Notes: generated from the letters alone by a model not told the origin. Counted from the first letter of the stretch, positions 11,095 through 24,091 are shown. The stretch: DNA of 64,000 bases from Bryum argenteum (GCA_037043015.1 CM073321.1:4407001-4471000); one strand, 5' to 3'. Numbers and translations are program-made.

Positions 11095-12960
11095 AACATA
11101 TGGGCATGTAATTGCACTTTTTTCATTCTATGTTAAAATAACACAATAATTGCCTAATTTGTATTCAAATTTATCTTATAAACAATTGTAGCTGAATTAA
11201 GATTTTATTGATTTTACTTCTATACTCCTCTATATATATATACTTATTATTTATTTGTCTATTTATTTATTTATTTCTATAATTGAAATTTTTTATACAT
11301 CTATATATATTTTATAAATATATCTATCTATATAAATATAAATATATATGTATATATATATTTATTTATTTATTTACTTATTTATTCATATATAGTTTTT
11401 ACTTGTATGGGCATTTAATTGCGCTTTTTCATTCTATAATAAGGTAGCACAATAAATGCTTAATTTGTATGTAAATTTATCTCATAAACAATTGTTATTG
11501 AGTTAAGATATTATGTATTTAACATCTATACCTGTCTCGATATATTTCTTTATTCATACTCGTATCTATATCTCTATCTATATATGTATATTAATAATTT
11601 ATTTATTCCTATATATCTGATCTTGTACGAGCATGTAATTACGCTTATTTTATTCTATATTAAGATAGGACAATAAATGCTTAATTTGTTTTCAACTTTA
11701 TCTTAGAATTAATATAATTGAATTAAGATTTGATGAATTTAACCCTTACACGCCCACGATGTCGAAAAAAGACATTGTGGATGTACATCCAGAAACTTTG
11801 AAGAGCCATATCTTCTTCATCTGAGGTCCGTTTTGGATGAAATCACTTGGATTCTAAATCAAGTCTAGTTTGTGTTGTAAAATTTGCAAGTCCATACAAT
11901 AAAGTATGAATTAATGGAATGCACTTTAGTGAAGACAACTCTTGTTTTTGGGATTCCAAGCATGGGGCATGTATTATCACTGCAAGCCAATTATGTGAAA
12001 TTAAAAATAGTTTTTCATGATTTTTTTTTCCATGGTCATGATCTTAAGGTGATTCTTAACAACTTTGTAGTGAGAAGTTTTTTGATCCAAATGATTTTGC
12101 TATTGGATCTGCAATGATGTTTTGTCAACAGAAAAAGTGAGAAAATGAATGATATTTGAGGAGCTATATCTCCCTCATCCACCGGTGGATTTCAACTTAA
12201 TTAGAGTCTAGTCTAAGTGGTAGAAACCTTAATAAGATCAAAGATGTTTTGAAGATAAGGCATGAAATTGAATGCAAAGGGTCTAGTTTTGGACTATTTT
12301 TCCTTTGTAAAATGTTCAGTAGTTTTTACCATTGCATGGCTTTTATTTGAGCCAAGAAATTTTTTTGATGAATTTTTGTTGGGTAAAGGACTTATTAAGA
12401 TAAAGGAGAGCATCTTTCTAGTTGGTGATTTTTTCATTGCAATAGGTATATTGGTAGCATTTCCACCTCAAAGTGAAAATGATGAAATTTTGCAGTTTGT
12501 TTTTGATATTGATATGTTATGATCTCCCAATCTATAAGGCCTCATGACTCAAATTTTGGTCGACATGATCTTCGATAAGTCTATTACAAGTTTGTACAGT
12601 TAAGATCTTAATAGCTTCTCTTGATTTTCATCTATAACGATTTCTATGGAAATGCGCTTTTCTGCTAATAATAGGCTCGGGCGTTTAGGGGTTAACTTCT
12701 ATACTAGTATCTATGTGTATATACATACTTATTTATCTATTCATATACATTTGTACCTGATATATATATCTATATATACATAAATTTACTTATTTATTTA
12801 TTCATATATACATATTTAAACTCATATGGGCATATTATTGCGCTTTCTTTGTTCTATATTAAGATAGCACAATAAATGCTCAATATGTATTCAAATTTAT
12901 CTTATAATCAATTATAATTGAGTTAAGATATTATATATTTAATATCTATACTCGTATATA
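11095..12960. repeat. AT-rich satellite, diverged units of roughly 220-300 bp
   Basis: A landmark block recurs at about 11100, 11405, 11632 and 12828: gggcatgtaattgcgctttt, then cacaataaatgcttaattt, then caattgtaattgagttaag. Units are separated by TATATA/TATTTA runs. The piggyBac-like element 11743-12691 is inserted in the third unit. Confidence 0.8.
11743..12691. mobile_element. piggyBac-like non-autonomous element, TTAA target
   Basis: Ends are CCCTTACACGCCC (left) and the inverse of CCCCTAAACGCCCGAG (right), each flanked directly by TTAA (11739-11742 and 12692-12695). The surrounding satellite gives a paralogous empty site: other units read TTTAACATCTATA where this one is split. The 949 bp interior has two short ORFs (11884-12117, 12262-12522) with no transposase motif, so it is probably a non-autonomous copy. 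Confidence 0.78.
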
Positions 12961-13885
12961 TTGATGTATATTTATATTTATTCATATGCCTATTTATTTA
13001 TTCTTTGTTAGTATTCTATGTTTTTTTAAGGTATTTTTCATCAGTAGTGTACCATATATTTGATTCCATTGATTGTGCGATATTAAGTAAAGACTTGTCA
13101 ATGGAATGTTCTAATTATTCTAGTTACTCTCATTTTGTAATTATTATATTTTATTCAATAAATATATGAATACGAATTTATATTTTTTTTCCACTACTCA
13201 TAGTTTGTATAAAATGTTAAATTTTATGGAGAAAAATTTAAAACACAATTGTTTGTAAAAATAAAAAATCCATATTTATGAATGCGTTTCCCTCCAGTAT
13301 GAGTTTCTGGCAGAAACATCTTTGCCACCGAATATTTTCAAAATTCGGTTGTAAAAAGTGGAATCCTATTTAGGAGCCTAATGAAGACAAAATTCATGTT
13401 GCGACAAAATGTGTCGACTTTTTGCACGATATTGTGCGTTGAAGATACTCTCACGATGTAGCCGTTGAGGTCGGGCTGGGGTTGCTAACTCAGTCTCTCA
13501 ATCTTTCCTTTCATTTTTTCTCACTCTCGTCCGTGCTCTCAAGGTGCGCTTAGTTTGATATTTCGTTCCGGTGTGTGTGTTCAAAGTTGCGTGTTTTGTA
13601 GATGGAGTTTGAGTTGGTGCTGACTACGTCCGATGTAGTTTCTCATTTAGAAGTTTCAGTATTGTAGAAGAGGCGCACGATGTATTAGTTTGATAATGTT
13701 TCAAGTTATGACAATTGCTTGTCATGTATTCTTCGACTTGTGTACTAGCTACTGATTGTTAAGTGTGGTTTCTTCAGTTGCGAGCTCTAATTTTTCTTTC
13801 AGAATCTGCAATTCACAGGTGAGCGTCGTTCGCAAATTGAATGCAAGGCATGATTCCTCAGTGTTTCAGCACTTACTATTAATAG
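12960..13885. other. Intergenic spacer upstream of D1
   Basis: No coding region recognised. Composition changes from AT-rich to mixed at about 13300. Confidence 0.45.
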
Positions 13886-13892
13886 AATGCAC

Positions 13893-14663
13893 GTTATCTC
13901 CAGGCTAGGGATAACTTTTAGTGTCTCTGGGGATTATGTCCTGGAATCTGTGCTCCCATGAGTATCCACGCCCTGGGATAATTTCGCACCTTATACGTTA
14001 CTGTACATTCTCCCCGGGTCGGGGATAATAATTTTTTTGTGGACAGTTGCACAGCTATTCCCCGGTCCAGGGATAAATGCCTTCACAAAACGTACTTATT
14101 ATTATCCTGAGTATGGGAAATCTGAGGTTCTGGCAGCAGTTTAATAATTATGCTGGGGCCGGGGATAATTTCCTACTATATTCTACTAAACGTGATTGCG
14201 GGCCGAAGATATTATTTGTCTGCACCGTCATGGGAACATTTATCCCCGGTCCACGGATAAATCCCTCTACAGCGCTTAATAATTATTAATTCGAGTATGG
14301 GGATATTATGCCTAGGTCGGGGATAATATCCTACTCTATTCTACTAAATGTCATCCCCAAGCCGAAGATATAAGTTTTCGCACCGTCATGGGAACAATTA
14401 TCCTCCGTCCGGGGATACAATCTGTTTACACCATACTGTTAGTGATCCTGGCGTCGAGGACCATTCTCCTCTTCTCCTTGATGTTCTCGTCGGGCCGGAC
14501 ATACTATGTTCGTCTCAGAGATAGAAGTAAGAGACTTTTGCATCGCAAGTAAATAGTTCTACCAGAATACTGTCTACGCCCTACGGTTGACATCGTTGTT
14601 GCTAAGGAAGTAGTCATCTTTCCTTCTCTAAGGATAGTCTGTTATCCACGGGCCGGGGATAAC
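13893..14663. repeat. P1 palindrome cluster 5' of DDE-like gene D1
   Basis: About ten P1 copies, mostly degenerate: near 13893, 13962, 14009, 14055, 14149, 14239, 14306, 14398 and 14642. The last, TTATCCACGGGCCGGGGATAA, lies about 100 bp before the D1 start. Spacing is less regular than in the 7810-8524 array. Confidence 0.8.
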
Positions 14664-14760
14664 TGTGGCGCAACTTTTACCTTAGATTTCTAGTTTGATC
14701 ATCTCGTATACTATTAATCGAGCACTAAGTTATCTTCTCAATCCTCTTCCTTTTTGTAGG

Positions 14761-17574
14761 ATGGAGACTTTCGTTGTCAACGGTGTCGATTTCCGTCCAC
14801 CAGTTCTACCTGACGGAGTTGCACTGTGAGAGGGTTTCAACCGTTCATCATGGGTGTCGAAACGAGTCACTCTTCTAAATGACGCCAGTATCGACGTTGC
14901 AAAAGCTGTCTGTCAATCCGTTGCCTCTAGCGTTGTCCCGGAGGCTGGTGGTCGGCCTCTCGGATCTGAATTTGTCTGCGTGCAGATATCGGAGTCATTA
15001 GTAGAAGCAGAGGTTTCTTATGGTTGGAGCTACTCTTTGCGTGCATGGCCTATCAAGCATGTCCTTCTCAACGGAGCAAGTCTCTACGACCACGACCAAC
15101 GCGCCATCTTCAATGCTGCTTGCAAGGTCTTCGGTCGGCCACCACGAGTTGGTCTTCGTCAGTACGAGAGCAAACGTCAAAGGCGTCTTTGGGATTCACC
15201 ACCTAAGAAGGAGTACTTTCTTACACCGGAGTCCATCAACTTTGTTGCGACAACTTATTGTTGTCCGAAGAATTGTGTGCAGCCCTATCCTCGAGGCAAA
15301 ATTAAAGATCTGAGGTTCCAGTTCTATGTTCGCGGCGATGTTTACTTCAGAAAACATTGTCTCCTTAGTGAGCATGGTCAAGTCCACGAAGCGGAGGACG
15401 GAAATGACATGATTATGTTGGAAGGTATTGAGGTGTGTTGCGTGGCGTGGTACCTGATTATGGGTGTGTCACGTGCCACATTTTTCCGGTGGAGGTATGC
15501 CCATCAAGACGGACAACAAGCAGAGGACCATAGAAACTGTGGTTCAAAGAAACCTCGTATCCAGACATTGCAAGCCACAGCATCCCTTCAAGCCATTGTG
15601 GAAAATGCTGCCAACCTCATGCCTCATTGAACAAAGACTATTGATACAGGCGAGAAGGTAGTGTCCAAATGCTTGTCCTCTTCCTTCCGTTGGAGGGACA
15701 ATTTACCACAGGTGAATGCCATCAATGCCGTCCACGGTCTTCCTCCTATATCAAATTCAGCTCTAAGTAGGATCCGGCAAGAATCATTCGAAGAGTACTA
15801 TTCCAAGCAAAAGGGTGACACATCTGCGCGATGTGGTGAATGTGACAAAATCAAACAACTACGAGCATCCAGTACTCGAGGCAGTCGCGCATGGGCTCTT
15901 CATGATGCCAATTTCAAACGTCATAATACTTCTCAAATGGTGCATAGGTTGCTCTATTATAGTAACTGTTCAGAGTCTGAGGCACGACCCGAATCGTCTT
16001 TGTGCATTATTCATGACAAAATGGATCATTCCAAGACAGCCTCTCCGCAATTTTCACACAAGAATAAAATCAACCGATTCCTTCATGAAATTGTCGGTTT
16101 CCATCACAGGCATGATTGCTCATGGACACGGAGATGTACGTTACGCACATTACGGCCTCGATATATATCCCACGGATTCTAATCATACTATCGGTTCATT
16201 TGCTCAACTGCTAAGAGATTTGGAATCTCCTCCGAAGTGCTCTTCCAAGCAGTTGTTTGCTGGTGGTAGAAGTAGCCCTCTCTCTGAGGCTGTTTTGGAT
16301 GGGGCGGACATGTGCTTGGATTCGCTTGGTCTTCTCCCAGAGGCTCCAATCCCGGGAAAGACTCTTCCTCCGGTGCTACACATGCAGCTTGATAATGCTT
16401 GCGGGGATAATAAGAATCGGTTTGTTTTTGCATTCTTTTCACTGCTCGTGTACAAGGGCGTTTTTAGAGAGATTTACTTGAACTTCCTTCTCGTGGGTCA
16501 CTCATGAAGATATTGATGCTCTTTTTGGGCGATGGAGTAGTAAGCTCAAGACCAACAGCTACCCTACTGTTCCCCTTCTCATGAGATCCTTCATGGACAC
16601 AGAGGATAAGCTGGTTATTCCTCACTTAATTGAGGAAGTTCCGGTTTCAAGACATTCATAAAAGGTTACCTTTGCGATGGCGACGGGCGTTATTTGGGCA
16701 TACTAGTGCCCAACAATTTAGGTTTTTTGAAGATGCTTCCGGCTGGCCTTTAATGCAGTACAAAATTCTGTGTACGGATAGCGAGTGGCTTCCTCAAGAT
16801 AGTACAGGGGTTAGGTTGTGGAAAGTTATGCCAAATGGTCAACTTCAGGTTGCTCTTGGAGATCCTATGTTACTAGTTCCAAATAAAATGAAGAATATAG
16901 AAGACTTTCGAAAGGAAATTAGTCATTTTGTGAGCTTGTAAGAGTCTTTGGCGGATGCTGATCCAACAGGCGACTATCGTAGACATCATGAACAATTCAT
17001 TTATTATTGGAAAGCAGTTCGTGAGGCTTTAGATTTACCTGTCTTTGCTCCATCAACGTTCAGGGATGGATTTTGGCCTACTTCCAGGTACTCTCCAAGT
17101 GAAGAGGATTGATTTGAAGATAACGGAGAATCCCGCAAGGAATTTGCTACTGATCCTCTGTTCGTAGGACAAATACAAGATCGTCCACAGGCATCATTCG
17201 GAGTTGGACGGGATGTTTATGAGGAATACCTACTTGTGCTACGTCCGGCTGATGGAGATCTCAAGAAATTTTGGATAGCTCGTGCGTTGAGCGACCCAAA
17301 TGCTAATGTAGAGCATCCTCAAGAAATCTACATTGAGTATTGGAAGCCAGTATCTTCTAAACATGTCAATCCTGACACTTACCAAGGTTGGGTTACAAGA
17401 AGAGGTAATTCTTGGTATAAAGATATGGATTATGATCCAACTTGGGTGGCTACAACATCAATCATGGGAGCTCGGAAGCCAAGATTTTGACTTGAAACTG
17501 TTAATCCCAAGATGTGCATACCGGAGCTACAAATTTCAATTCTTAAGGACTCAATTATCGATTTCGATGAGTAG
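14761..17574 (+). pseudogene. D1: DDE-like (DUF7869-like) transposon protein, broken
   Basis: Start ATG at 14761 follows ttttgtag. The reading is METFVVNGVDFRPP, then a TGA, then an open frame 14854-15630. An HTH-like MGVSRATFFRW (15460-15495) resembles a homeodomain-like helix. A Cys pair (CGECDK) follows. The catalytic-looking core is HDKMDHSKT, MQLDNACGDNKNR and VGH-HEDIDALFGRW, the D/D/(D or E) pattern of DUF7869-type proteins that are abundant in streptophyte and animal genomes; that name is from memory and needs an HMM check. Breaks: TGA at 15628, a frameshift near 16068, a 2-bp loss near 16499, TAA at 16939, TGA near 17110 and TGA at 17488. The C-terminus aligns with D2. It precedes copy B by 700 bp on the same strand. 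Confidence 0.72.
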
Positions 17575-17579
17575 CTTTC

Positions 17580-18235
17580 ACGTTATATTAGATTATATTA
17601 GTTTCAATTGTCCATCCTTTCTCATTGCAATGTAGCCAACGCAAATTAGAGTAGTATGACATTACTTTTAAACATGATTTATCTATTTATAGCAAGATGT
17701 TTATATCCATTTCAATGTGTTTTCATGGGATTATTTCCTTCCATTGGTGCTGTGATCATTTTATTTATCTATAGATATTATGTCCTTTCGTCGGATTACT
17801 TCTTGTACGTATATTTCTTTGAAGTAATGATTTTCTTCATGCAAAATACTTTTTTGGTCCTTGAAGCTTGCAATCTATGACACGAATAATGAGATGTGAA
17901 GTAGTTTCAATATGCTTTACGTCTCAAAATAATGAATATCAAAGATCAACAAATATATTAATAAAATTTCTGGTATCGAGGGTTCATCTTACGTTCTTTT
18001 GTTGAGTTCATTGGAGTCTCATTTTCATTTTAGTCTCATTTTACTTGAAACCAGATTTAATATTTTTAACCACTGATTTAAATTGAGATTGCAAATTGTC
18101 TCAAAATACTTAATATCTCCTTAGTGTAATCGCAACTTTGGTGTAGTATTAAGTTTGAATCGAGCTAATTCAGCTGGTTATGAGACATAGTATGGTAGTT
18201 AGGATGATTTCTACACAAGTTGCACGATGTTGTCT
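17580..18235. other. Spacer between D1 and copy B
   Basis: AT-rich, with no coding feature recognised. Half-palindromes CGAGCTAATTCAGCTGG appear near 18160. Confidence 0.4.
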
Positions 18236-18237
18236 TG

Positions 18238-18260
18238 TTTAGCTCGAGTCAAGCTAATTT
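18238..18260. repeat. P2-like palindrome immediately 5' of copy B
   Basis: TTTAGCTCGAGTCAAGCTAA, ending about 20 bp before the copy B start at 18281. Confidence 0.65.
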
Positions 18261-19779
18261 ACCCCATGTTCGCTCCACAGATGACTTCAAACACTCAAGC
18301 TCTGGAGGAATATCTAGAGCAAGTCCCGGTTGATTCTCGAGTTCCCCAGCTTGCTGAACTGGCTGCGGGGACCATCCTCTAGTGGACATTGTGGACAACA
18401 AAGGAGCACTCAATCGTGTCATGGTCTATTATGCCGAAGGAGAATTCGCCATTCTTCATGTCCTACTAGCAATCCGGTTTGCAAGCTACATATCATCCAT
18501 TATGCATGGACGCGCATATCTACTGTTGCCTACGAGAATGTGTATCTCCTTTTTAAACTTGAGGCCTGCGATGGCATCAACTATGTCTTCACAATCGTTT
18601 TGCCACTAAACGAAGTTTGATACAATCACAAGCTCATCCAATAACACCTGATTTCAAAGGCGAGACTAGCTCTACTAAGCCATATTTTTGGCCGGATCTT
18701 GGACGTCTCCTCTCCAAAGAGCTTTGCCAGATCCTTCCAGTGCTACTCCACAAACATCTAGAAGGCCCTTGCTGATTACAAGGCTACCATAGGGAAGGGC
18801 AAGAAGTCGGTTTGGAGGGGAGGACCCCTTGCACAACAGTCGAGATTGTAGTCAGGGACTGCTTGATTGGGTCTCGCGACACCGGATGCAGGACCGAGAG
18901 ACCAGGAGAGGAAGTGCCCAAGCCCCAACTCCACAACTTCTGGCTCCAAGAAATCTAAAAGCGCCACTGGTGGTTGCGCTCTATCATTCATTGATCCTAC
19001 CGTGAAGGCAGCTGGGTCTGAGAAAGAAATCAGTGATGATGTAGCCAACAAGACACTTGCAACGTACTGGGAGAGGTGCGAAGACTGTTACGCCGACGCG
19101 ACAATATTGACCTCATTGAATTCTCATCAAGTACGTTTGTCGTGCGTGCGCTCGAGATTTTTTGGATAAAGCACTATAAGAACATCCTGACAAACTGTAT
19201 CAATGTCAGTTCCAGGTCGACCATCGTCATTATGCCCCTAATTTATTAGCCATTGGCGGAATGGAACGGGGATACTCCTGCTTCAACTTGCAAGTTCTGG
19301 ATCATGGATAGGCAGCACCATATTTATGCTGCAAAGAAATTGATTTGCGAAAACAAAATAGACGTGAAGAAAATTGCTGCCCTTAGAACCTGGAAGGCGC
19401 ATGTCGTTTGGCACAGGGACCCCAAGGTGATCATGGACGTGTCAGCCATGACCAACAAGACGAACAATGTTGGGACTTTCACTCCTTCTTGGGCGAAAAA
19501 TAATATGGGCGCTTGGAGTGTGTGGAAGGCGTGTGGCTACTTGGTAAAGATGAAGATGCAAAACCGGAAGGAGTCAAATAAACACGCGAAGATGCGCAAG
19601 AGATACAACGTAAGTTGGTCTAGCTCGTACAAGGTGACGCTTCACACAATGGCGATGCTTCTGAGAGTTCCGGGAAATAACTTCTTCAGCAACTATAGAC
19701 AGAAGAAGTGAAAAAATAAAAGCGTGGAGGAGATTTTGGAGTATGCAATGGAGTTATTCAAGAAGTTCTTGGAAGCTAA

Positions 19780-20040
19780 CCCCTAAAGGTCCTTGATACA
19801 AAATTGTTTAAATTTATCAAAAAGAACCTTCTTCTACTTCAGGTGCAAAGAAACTCAATCTAAGCATTGATTAGTAGTTCCAACCGTAGGATCTTGAAGT
19901 TAACTTGACCCTTTTCTCGAATGTCAAATTTGAAACGTTAATTTTTCTCCAATTTTGAGATTATAATGGTCAAAGTTGGCTGAATTTTCTTCCTGCAAAA
20001 ATTCCAAAAAGCAATCTCTGCTCTCATGGACCTTTAGGGG
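19780..20040. mobile_element. 261-bp piggyBac-like MITE inside copy B
   Basis: Perfect 13-bp terminal inverted repeats CCCCTAAAGGTCC, flanked by CTAA (19776-19779) and TTAA (20041-20044). With the flanking TTAA it shares TTAACCCCTAAA with one end of the 11743-12691 element. It interrupts the coding exon after EILEYAMELFKKFLEAN. Confidence 0.82.
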
Positions 20041-20729
20041 TTAAGGGGCAATTCAAAATACGGCCTGGAAATCTATTATGTTGCGAGTTTGACTTTGGGA
20101 CATTTGAATTCATGGGTTGGAATGAGTACCATCAATGGAACACGTTGCGTCGTTGGCATCATAGACCTCCGGTTCGTCCCTGGATCCGGGAGTACACCCG
20201 ATGACACCAGCAGCCCCTTCTTCAAAAAGTTTCTTGATAAATACCGGGAATGGTGAATGACCCCAATCATGATTGCTTGGATGTATGGCTTGGGATCACT
20301 GAGAGCGTTGCTCGGAATACCCAAGCGATGGCGTATGTAGCGACGCACATGAAGGACGATTTTGCCATGAAAACATCCAAGTACGTGCCTTGCAGCAACG
20401 AGCAATTCAACGACATCGCCAAGGAGAAGGTCTAAGAGAAGCACCAAGTTTCGCACCTGTTTCTTGTGATAAAGGCAGCCACGCGTTTAATTTCTTCCAG
20501 ACCATTCTGGACACGAATAAGGCACCAAACCTGCCCCTCTATACGAGTCCTGCAATGTACAATGAGCACTCCCTGCACCTTCATTAGAACGAACTTTGCC
20601 TCGAGTTCTGCTGCCTAGTCCTCAAGAAGTTTGCATCCCCAGGCCACAGAATTTTGTCAATTTTGGCTAGTCCTAAGCCCATGCTCACCAGAATTGTAAG
20701 TTCTTTGCATCCCATTATCTATTGTGTCA

Positions 20730-20826
20730 TTTAGCTCAATTGGAGCTATATTTGTGTTTAGAATTGACTATATCCGCATAGTGCGATCTTATGTTATTTA
20801 GCTCAACTTGATCTTAAAGCTCATTT
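20730..20826. repeat. P2-like palindromes in the methyltransferase intron of copy B
   Basis: TTTAGCTCAATTGGAGCTA at 20730-20750 and a looser TTTAGCTCAACTTG...AAAGCTCA at 20795-20826, between the donor at 20696 and the acceptor at 20876. Confidence 0.55.
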
Positions 20827-20944
20827 TAGTTTTACATTGTCCAATCTCTCACACGCTACCATTTTTGTTTGCAAAGATTTGTGGCCTTGATACCTACACT
20901 GTCTCAGATAAGGGCGATCAGGAAGGTTTAACCCCCTATTTGTT

Positions 20945-21375
20945 ATATTTGGAACATTTTCATCTCCCAAATTAAAACAAAACAACGGATGGAGCAAAAA
21001 TCAACATTTAGAAGAGTTTCACCGTAGGCATATGTACTCTAAATCTACTAATTTCCATTATATTTGGAGATGATATGAGACCTCTTGAATCTTAGAAAAT
21101 ATGTTTATCTTAAAGAAAGTTTCCAACCATACATATATTTGATACGATATATGTCAAGATTAACATACCAACAAAAGATAATTATCTTTCAATTGATAAT
21201 AATGACGGAGTCAACTTAAACAATCTTCTTATACAAAATAAATATATTGAATATGGATAGTAAATCGTACAAATATATAATACTCTATATACTAAATATC
21301 AAAGTAATATATATATGTCAATACCATGTTTAAGTACTATCACACCTACTTCCATAATAAATACTATATACTAGA
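20945..21375. other. AT-rich spacer
   Basis: Nothing recognised; between the 3' ends of convergent copy B and D2. Confidence 0.45.
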
Positions 21376-21378
21376 AGA

Positions 21379-24091
21379 CTACTCTTGAGAAGATGAAGCA
21401 AGCTCCCGTAAAGAAGCCTTGATGATTTCGACCTGCTTCTTGGGTATTGTAATAATTGCGTCTATACCTTCACTGCTTTCCTCGTCAGAATGCATAATTC
21501 TTGATTTCCAAGCAGTGAAAATAGCATCTGTAGGTTGCGACGATACATCTACACCTTTCTCAACAGTCCAACGAAGCTTTCTATTTGTATCCCAATCTGT
21601 GTAATGCTTCAGAATTTCTTTGAAGCGTGACATTGGATGGAAGAATTGGATATCGTCCGTATTCGGTAGGTCTGGGTTTGAATTTCGATCAGACATTGCT
21701 TGCCCGAGCCAGAAGGGCCGGCCATTGGTGCCGCATGGACGTAGTGCAACAAAATAACCCTTATAAAGGTCATGTCCAACTCGAAATGAAAGAGCAGGAC
21801 GATCACGTCTCTGGCCAACAAAATGCTCATCGTCGTCGTACTCTTCGCGCACATTCCCTTCTAAAGTAAATTCATCTTCTATAGCATGTGCAAGTCAAGT
21901 TGACGGCCAAAAACCATGTTGTAACGGTAATGGTTCCTCCAAACTTGACGGGATCCCATGTTGCGACGATGCAAGTGCATCCATGGGTATACAAAGAGCA
22001 TCTTTAACGCCGCTCCAGTAATATGAGAGAAGCTCGTACAATCTCCGCGATTCAATTGACTTACGTGACAATCGTTCCCAATGATCAACAAAGCCTGAAA
22101 TCCCTTTGACCACCTAAGGCAAATGGCGCATCTCTTTTGGACGTATAGCATCCGGTTCACCACGTGGCCATAATGATGTGCCTTGAGAATCCTCCTTCCA
22201 CAATTTAATACCAGCATTATCACCTCTAGGAAGCCATTCCTCATAGTGACAAAAAATCTTGTACTTCATTACAGGGCATCCACTTGGATCCATGTAAAAC
22301 TTGAATTGATGCACCTTTGTATGCCCCACCAATGCTTCATCGCCGTCTAACATCCACTCTTTATTGAATTTCTTGAAGTCCGGAACCTCTTGAACGAGGT
22401 GTGGAATAACTGGAAGTTTCTCTGTCCTCATAAAAGATTTCATGAGAAGAGGGATGGTAGGATAAATCCTCCTTTCCCAACGCCATGCTCCAACGCCCAA
22501 ATAACGCATCTATGTCATCATGAGTGTGACCGACGAGGATCCATACACACCTCGTAAAAGAGCAGTATACAGTGGATGCGATAGGGGCTCTGTAAAGAAC
22601 TCTCTATATGAGGATTTAGGTGCACCTTCCAGATCCCGCAGAAGTTTTGCAAACAAGCCAACCGTATAATTGGCATCATGTGAGTGAACATCAAGTCCAT
22701 AATGAGCGTATCGCTCGTCTACATGACCATGAGCAAGAATTCCAGTAACTGCAAGAGGTAACTTCATGAGTCCGTCTAAGTTCTTCACCTTATGGGACAA
22801 GGCAAGTGATGTTGTCTTAGAGTGGTCCATCTTGTCATGCATAATGGTCAAAACATCTTGAGGCGACTCTTTAAACCTAAAGCGGTTGAGGTAGTATAGG
22901 TCTCTGTGCGCATATGCGGAATCTAAGTACACATTCAACTTCTTCGACCATATAAGAGATGATTGTATCTAAGGAAGAGTGAGTTTCATCAATGATTGTA
23001 ACTCATCACACTTAGAGCAACGCTCGAAATTGTCCCCGGCCCGATCTTTTGGCATAGTATTCTGGATAGCTGAGGCGGCGAATCTTACTAAGGTTTGAAG
23101 TTGACACCGGCGGAAGCCCACACTCTTCAAGGTGATGATCAAGAAGAGGAATCTAGTCCTTCCACTTAAAACTTGAAAGAAGTACCTTGGCAACGACCTT
23201 CTCCCCTGATGGAAGGCTCCGGGACTTGTGAGGCATGTGATTGGCAGGTCTATCAAGTATTGCCCCTAAGACGGCAGAAGCAACAATCGTATGCCTCCTA
23301 GGCTTTCGCAAGCCCGTGTTCTCGTGTAACTGGGCCTCATAACCATCAGCTGCATTCTTGGCGTTGCGATAAAATGTACTCTTGCTCACGCCCATGATTT
23401 TCATCCACGCAATTGGACAAACATTGATACCCTCTAGAGTGAGTACATTTCGCCTTTCAGCATTTCTGTGGAACTACCTATGGACATCGAGTTTGACGTG
23501 ATTCTTGAACTGCACAGTTGTCTTATCGTACATGCGACACCTGAGAACCTTAATCTTCTCCTTTGGGTATAGTTCAACACAGTTGTGCCTACAGCACGTA
23601 TTATATGCGACCGCATTGATTGACTCCGCTGTCATCAGGAAATGGGCTTTGCGCGAAACTGGAGTAGACTCATTCCTTGAGGAATTATCATACGATCGAG
23701 TTCGAGATGACCCTTGCCGCCGACTACGTTCCCGGACCCATCTGTTGTAAACATCTTGCTGACTATAGTCAAAAAGATTAACGTCGTCTAGGAGGACTTG
23801 TTGGATGGGCCACGACTTGAAGCAGTAAATCTAGTTGTCAGGATCCTCGACCGCAACAAACAAAGTTGAAACTTGCACCACAACTCGGGAATCACCGAGT
23901 AGGCCATTACAATTAGGTGAAGCGCCAGACCGTAGGTTTCGGAGTAAACCCTCAGCGATTTTGAGTCCTTTGGAATCAAGCATTGCAACAGTCGTCCGTG
24001 TCCAGAGCCGTGGAGGAACAACTTAGGCAGCGAGTAAACCAGGATTCAAAGGTGCATCAACGAAATTTTCATCGTCTGAAGAAAAATCCAT
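21379..24091 (-). pseudogene. D2: DDE-like (DUF7869-like) transposon protein, internally deleted
   Basis: Start ATG 24091 reads MDFSSDDENFVDAPLNPGLL, then a stop. Later segments align with D1: WPIQQVLLDDVNLFD, NTCCRHNCVELYPKEKIK, IMGVSKSTFYRN (helix-turn-helix-like, about 23404-23365), MHDKMDHSKT, HGHVDERYAHYGLD, VGHTHDDIDALFGRW (about 22542-22498) and a C-terminus ending LASSSQE at 21379. Between GVYGS and LVGHTHDD the whole segment that contains LDNACGDNKNR in D1 is missing, so the presumed second catalytic acidic residue is gone. Frameshifts and stops (near 24020, 23815, 22508 and 22114) show it is dead. It is inverted relative to D1 and has a P2 array upstream. Confidence 0.72.

Larger units (their letters stand above)
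18281..20940 (+). pseudogene. PBMT copy B, decayed and interrupted by a MITE
   Basis: ATG 18281 follows a ccacag acceptor (MTSNTQALEEYLEQ). A stop and frameshift follow near 18380, then YYAEGEFAILHVLLA and NYVFTIVLPLNE, aligning with the N-terminal domain of A and C. The exon ends HQ/GTACGT (19130). The next exon has CKFWIMDRQHHIYAAK at 19280-19335, the DGQH position mutated to DRQH, then FTPSWAKNNMGAWSVWKACG. A 261-bp TTAA-type element (19780-20040) splits the middle region. After it VGIIDLRFVPGSGS and FFKKFLDKY match copy C's VGIIDFRLVQGSGS and FFKMFM. The exon ending at 20695 (donor GTAAGT) corresponds to the motif I exon of A and C, and ICGLDTYTVSDKGDQEGL (20877 onward) to copy C's MLSLDAYSIFDVEDKEDI. 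Many stops: a pseudogene. Confidence 0.68.
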
